DNA of 15,952 nucleotides from DATMNI01 sp035570275. GTDB lineage: Bacteria; Acidobacteriota; Terriglobia; Bryobacterales; Bryobacteraceae. The stretch spans positions 1-15,952 of the forward strand of contig DATMNI010000399.1 of the NCBI GenBank assembly GCA_035570275.1. The letters are read 5' to 3'. Made by a program: the position numbers and the translations under genes. The notes beneath the pieces were generated by a model. The model did not search any database. It was not told the DNA's origin and saw only the letters and a list, made by a program, of their open reading frames with translations. Positions 13,762 to 15,952 of this stretch are shown here, one piece after another; within the stretch, counting starts at the first letter, position 1; every line of letters begins with the position of its first letter.

Positions 13762-15540
13762 CTATTTCACGGTGAATGGCAGGACGTTGCTGCTTCCGGC
13801 CACGTTGGTGACCGTGGTGTTGCGCGAGCGGCGGGTGGCCGTCGGGCTGACGCGGAAGGTCGCCGTAATGGTGGTCGCATTGACGACCACTACGTTGGTC
13901 ACCGATACGGCGGTGCCTTGTACCGTCACGGTGGTCCCGGCCGTGAAGTTGGCGCCGCTGAGAGTGACGTTCACGGTAGCGCCTCGCGCGGCGGCGTTCG
14001 GCGTGAGCGAGGTCAGGGTAGGCTTGGCGGATACGACGGGCGCCTTCACGGTGAACGGCAGAGCCGCACTGGTTCCGGTGCTGGTGGTTACGGTGACGCC
14101 ATGAGCGCCGGTGGCGGCTGCGGCGGCTATGGTGAAGGTGGCGGTGATCCGGGTGGCACTAACCACCGTTACGTTGGTGGCGGAGACGCCGGCACCGCCG
14201 ACGGCGACCGTGACGCCCGTCTGGAAGTTGGACCCGGCGAGGGTCACCGGGACGTTCGTGCCCTGGGTTCCGTTGTTGGGCGCGATCGAACTCAGAACGG
14301 GCGCAGGGGACGGGGCAGTAACGGTAACGGTGGCGACGCCGACGGCCGAAGGGGAGACGGCGCTGGCGGCTTGAACGGTGACGGTTCCGCCGGCGGGGGG
14401 AACCGCGGGGGCGGCATAGAGACCGCCGGCGCCGATCAGGCCCACTGTGGAGTTGCCCCCGGGGGCGCCGTTGACGCTCCAGTTTACGATCTGGGTGGTG
14501 GCGTTGGTCACCGTGGCTGTGAACTGTTCGGTGGTGTTAACCGGAACGGTGGCGGCGGAGGGGCTCACGGTGACGGAAACGGTGGTGGACTGCTTCGCCT
14601 GGCCGGAGTTGGGATCGACCATGAGGCCGGAGACATCCACGGCTTCGAAATCGGAGCCCTTGATGAGGCCGAGGTTGTGAAGGTCGTTGTTGTCCCAGCG
14701 GGAATCGGGCGCGCCGGAGAGATACCAGGCGGAGCCGTTATCGGCAAGCATCATACCGTACTTCTGCAGGGCTCGGAGAATAACCTGGTTAGCGGCGGAG
14801 TAGACGGAGATGTCAAACCCGGCGCGCAGACGGAAGCGGGCGCCCATGGGGGGATACTGCGTGCCGGTAAGGCTTGAGGCGTAGTGGCGGGCGGGCCAAA
14901 CGAAGGTGTTTTGTGTCTGGGGAACCGTGAAGCGGACGGCGTGGCGGATTTCGCCGGCGGCGATTTCGTCGTAGCGAAGGAGGCCGGGGAATATGGGAAG
15001 GCCGGCGGCATCGGTGGAGGTCCATCCCGAGGGGCGCAGGGCGTTCGAGAGCAGGTTGAAGATGGCGCCGGACCCGGCCATCCAACTGGCGGCCTGCGGG
15101 TATGCGGCGTAAAGCTCGTAGAGGATGCAGTTATCGGTGTCGATGGAGAGCGCGTGACGATCGCCCGTGCTCTGGCTTCCGCCCTCGATGGGTGCATTCA
15201 AGGGAATGGCGTAGGGTCCGGGTTCGCTCTCGCTGGCATAGGTGAAGCTGGCGGGGTACTTGACCTGGGTACCCGGAACGGTAATGTAGGGAATGCCGAT
15301 GGGCGCTCCATTGTACAGGCCGGACCCGAAGTCGGGGTGTGCGGTTTTGGTGGCGCCGATGGTGGCGACCCAGGCTGCGGAACTAGCGGAGACCAGTAGC
15401 TGATCCACAGGGGTGTTCCAGATATTGTCCGCCGGGAGGACGGAGCAGTTGCCGACCATGGGCGACTGGGCGGTAGCGGCTGAAACAGCGAACAGAGTCA
15501 GCGCGATGGCGGACACCTTCGATGGCGAGTACCGAAACAT
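13762..15540 (-). CDS. secreted protein: uncharacterised N-terminal domain, Ig-like and two IPT/TIG domains
   Basis: A 592-aa exported protein. A signal peptide (about 1-25, ending TAQS) is followed by an N-terminal domain at about 28-310. That domain runs from CSVLPADNIWNTPVDQL through HPDFGSGLYNGAPIGIPY, ESEPGPYAIPLNAPIEGG, GDRHALSIDTDNCILYELY and MLADNGSAWYLSGAPDSRWDN to KGSDFEAVD. I recall this architecture from uncharacterised proteins of soil bacteria, but it has no function I can name. Then follow an Ig-like domain of Big_2 type (about 320-412, VTVSPSAATVPVNTTEQFTA) and two IPT/TIG domains (about 415-500 and 505-592), each opening with PNxGTQG- or PNAAARG-like turns and closing LPFTVK. 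ATG 15540 has AGGTG about 6 nt before it. The repeat modules suggest extracellular adhesion or carbohydrate binding, by inference. No sorting signal is seen. Confidence 0.85.
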   Translation of the reverse strand: MFRYSPSKVSAIALTLFAVSAATAQSPMVGNCSVLPADNIWNTPVDQLLVSASSAAWVATIGATKTAHPDFGSGLYNGAPIGIPYITVPGTQVKYPASFTYASESEPGPYAIPLNAPIEGGSQSTGDRHALSIDTDNCILYELYAAYPQAASWMAGSGAIFNLLSNALRPSGWTSTDAAGLPIFPGLLRYDEIAAGEIRHAVRFTVPQTQNTFVWPARHYASSLTGTQYPPMGARFRLRAGFDISVYSAANQVILRALQKYGMMLADNGSAWYLSGAPDSRWDNNDLHNLGLIKGSDFEAVDVSGLMVDPNSGQAKQSTTVSVTVSPSAATVPVNTTEQFTATVTNATTQIVNWSVNGAPGGNSTVGLIGAGGLYAAPAVPPAGGTVTVQAASAVSPSAVGVATVTVTAPSPAPVLSSIAPNNGTQGTNVPVTLAGSNFQTGVTVAVGGAGVSATNVTVVSATRITATFTIAAAAATGAHGVTVTTSTGTSAALPFTVKAPVVSAKPTLTSLTPNAAARGATVNVTLSGANFTAGTTVTVQGTAVSVTNVVVVNATTITATFRVSPTATRRSRNTTVTNVAGSSNVLPFTVK

Positions 15541-15578
15541 GAATGCACCTCATTAAGAAGATTAGGAGATAGAACTAA

Positions 15579-15593
15579 AGTACTGATAGTACT
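15579..15593. promoter_or_regulatory. palindrome upstream of the secreted-protein gene
   Basis: AGTACT-gat-AGTACT lies 38 nt before the start codon, in an AT-rich patch unlike the surrounding GC-rich DNA. It overlaps TATAGT (minus strand, 15596-15591), a possible -10 box, so it may be a regulator site. No good -35 supports this. Confidence 0.35.
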
Positions 15594-15599
15594 ATAGCT

Positions 15600-15952
15600 T
15601 ACTTTGGGGTTGGAAGGGAAGTTTCGTTTGGCGACGTGGTACCCGGGACTGGGGGCCCGGCGAAGAGACACATGTGGCTTGAGAATTGGTAGAAAGTTCG
15701 TTGCGGGCGGCCGGGCTTAGGAGTTTCCCCCTTCGGACTTATCGCCGTGCGTGTCGGCCGCCCAATGGATTGGAGAGCGCCTTCGATGATCTAGGGCCGC
15801 TGAATGGCGACCATATCCTTGCCGATTTGGCGCTCTTCCTCTGGTACCAAGTGGGGCGACAATGAACGCTATCCGCACACCACCCGATGTTATGGGTTCG
15901 AACCCAAGATCTCTCCCCCGACCCCGTAGCACTGCTCAGACAGCCGTGAAGG
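15600..15952. other. stretch without a supported gene at the right edge
   Basis: I see no gene here. A 71-aa minus-strand frame (15717-15932) lacks any recognisable family or start signal. A 14-bp perfect palindrome, TGGGTTCGAACCCA, lies at 15893-15906. It resembles a tRNA T-loop but has no matching stem or other arms. Confidence 0.4.

Noticed and set aside
15880..15952. tRNA-like GGTTCGAACC near the right edge
   Set aside because: The flanks cannot form a 5-bp T-stem around TTCGAAC on either strand and no acceptor, D or anticodon arms are visible; it is simply a palindrome.

Overview
The window is GC-rich bacterial DNA. The gene families and intergenic repeats look most like a soil acidobacterium of the Solibacter/Bryobacter type. 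The reasons are: a paired planctomycete-type cytochrome (PSCyt1/DUF1549/DUF1553) gene and DUF1501 gene; a sulfatase-like lipoprotein; a secreted protein ending in Ig-like and IPT/TIG modules; and palindromic intergenic repeats built on GGCGGATTGnCAATCCGCC. This assignment is inference from family content, since no rRNA or other taxonomic marker is present.

Left part (1-4928). The 3' part of an AraC-type regulator gene (+) runs in from the left edge. It faces a minus-strand group: a large sulfatase-like lipoprotein gene (start 4438, stop 1986), then an ECF sigma factor (1809-1231), then a small membrane protein whose ATG lies 11 bases past the sigma stop. The sulfatase-like gene has one clean single-base frameshift near 2993 that splits it into two reading frames. 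A good sigma-70-type promoter lies just upstream of it (TTGGAA, 17 nt, TATACT). Further upstream is a truncated transposase OrfA-like fragment, followed by about 480 bases with no gene but several DNA hairpins.

Middle part (5181-11126). A plus-strand ABC exporter of the antibiotic/lantibiotic-immunity kind has an ATPase that overlaps its permease by 4 bases. Its promoter has a perfect 6+7+6 inverted repeat filling the space between -35 and -10, a likely operator. Next come the 886-aa PSCyt1/DUF1549/DUF1553 protein and the DUF1501 protein, a classic pair. A triplicated 16-17 bp unit carrying a Shine-Dalgarno sequence joins them.

Right part (11127-15952). An unrecognised 161-aa protein (-) is transcribed away from citrate synthase gltA (+). 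A 592-aa secreted protein (-) then faces gltA. Both convergent gaps (DUF1501/161-aa gene and gltA/secreted gene) hold copies of the same roughly 98-bp palindromic repeat; the second gap also holds an inverted 42-bp arm. The last 400 bases hold no gene that I can support.

I see no CRISPR array, tRNA, rRNA, prophage or recognisable defence system. The most interesting points are the repeat family placed between convergent genes, the triplicated ribosome-binding unit, the operator-like palindrome of the ABC operon, two ATGs sitting almost directly after perfect TATAAT boxes, the frameshifted sulfatase-like gene, and the uncharacterised N-terminal domain of the secreted protein.
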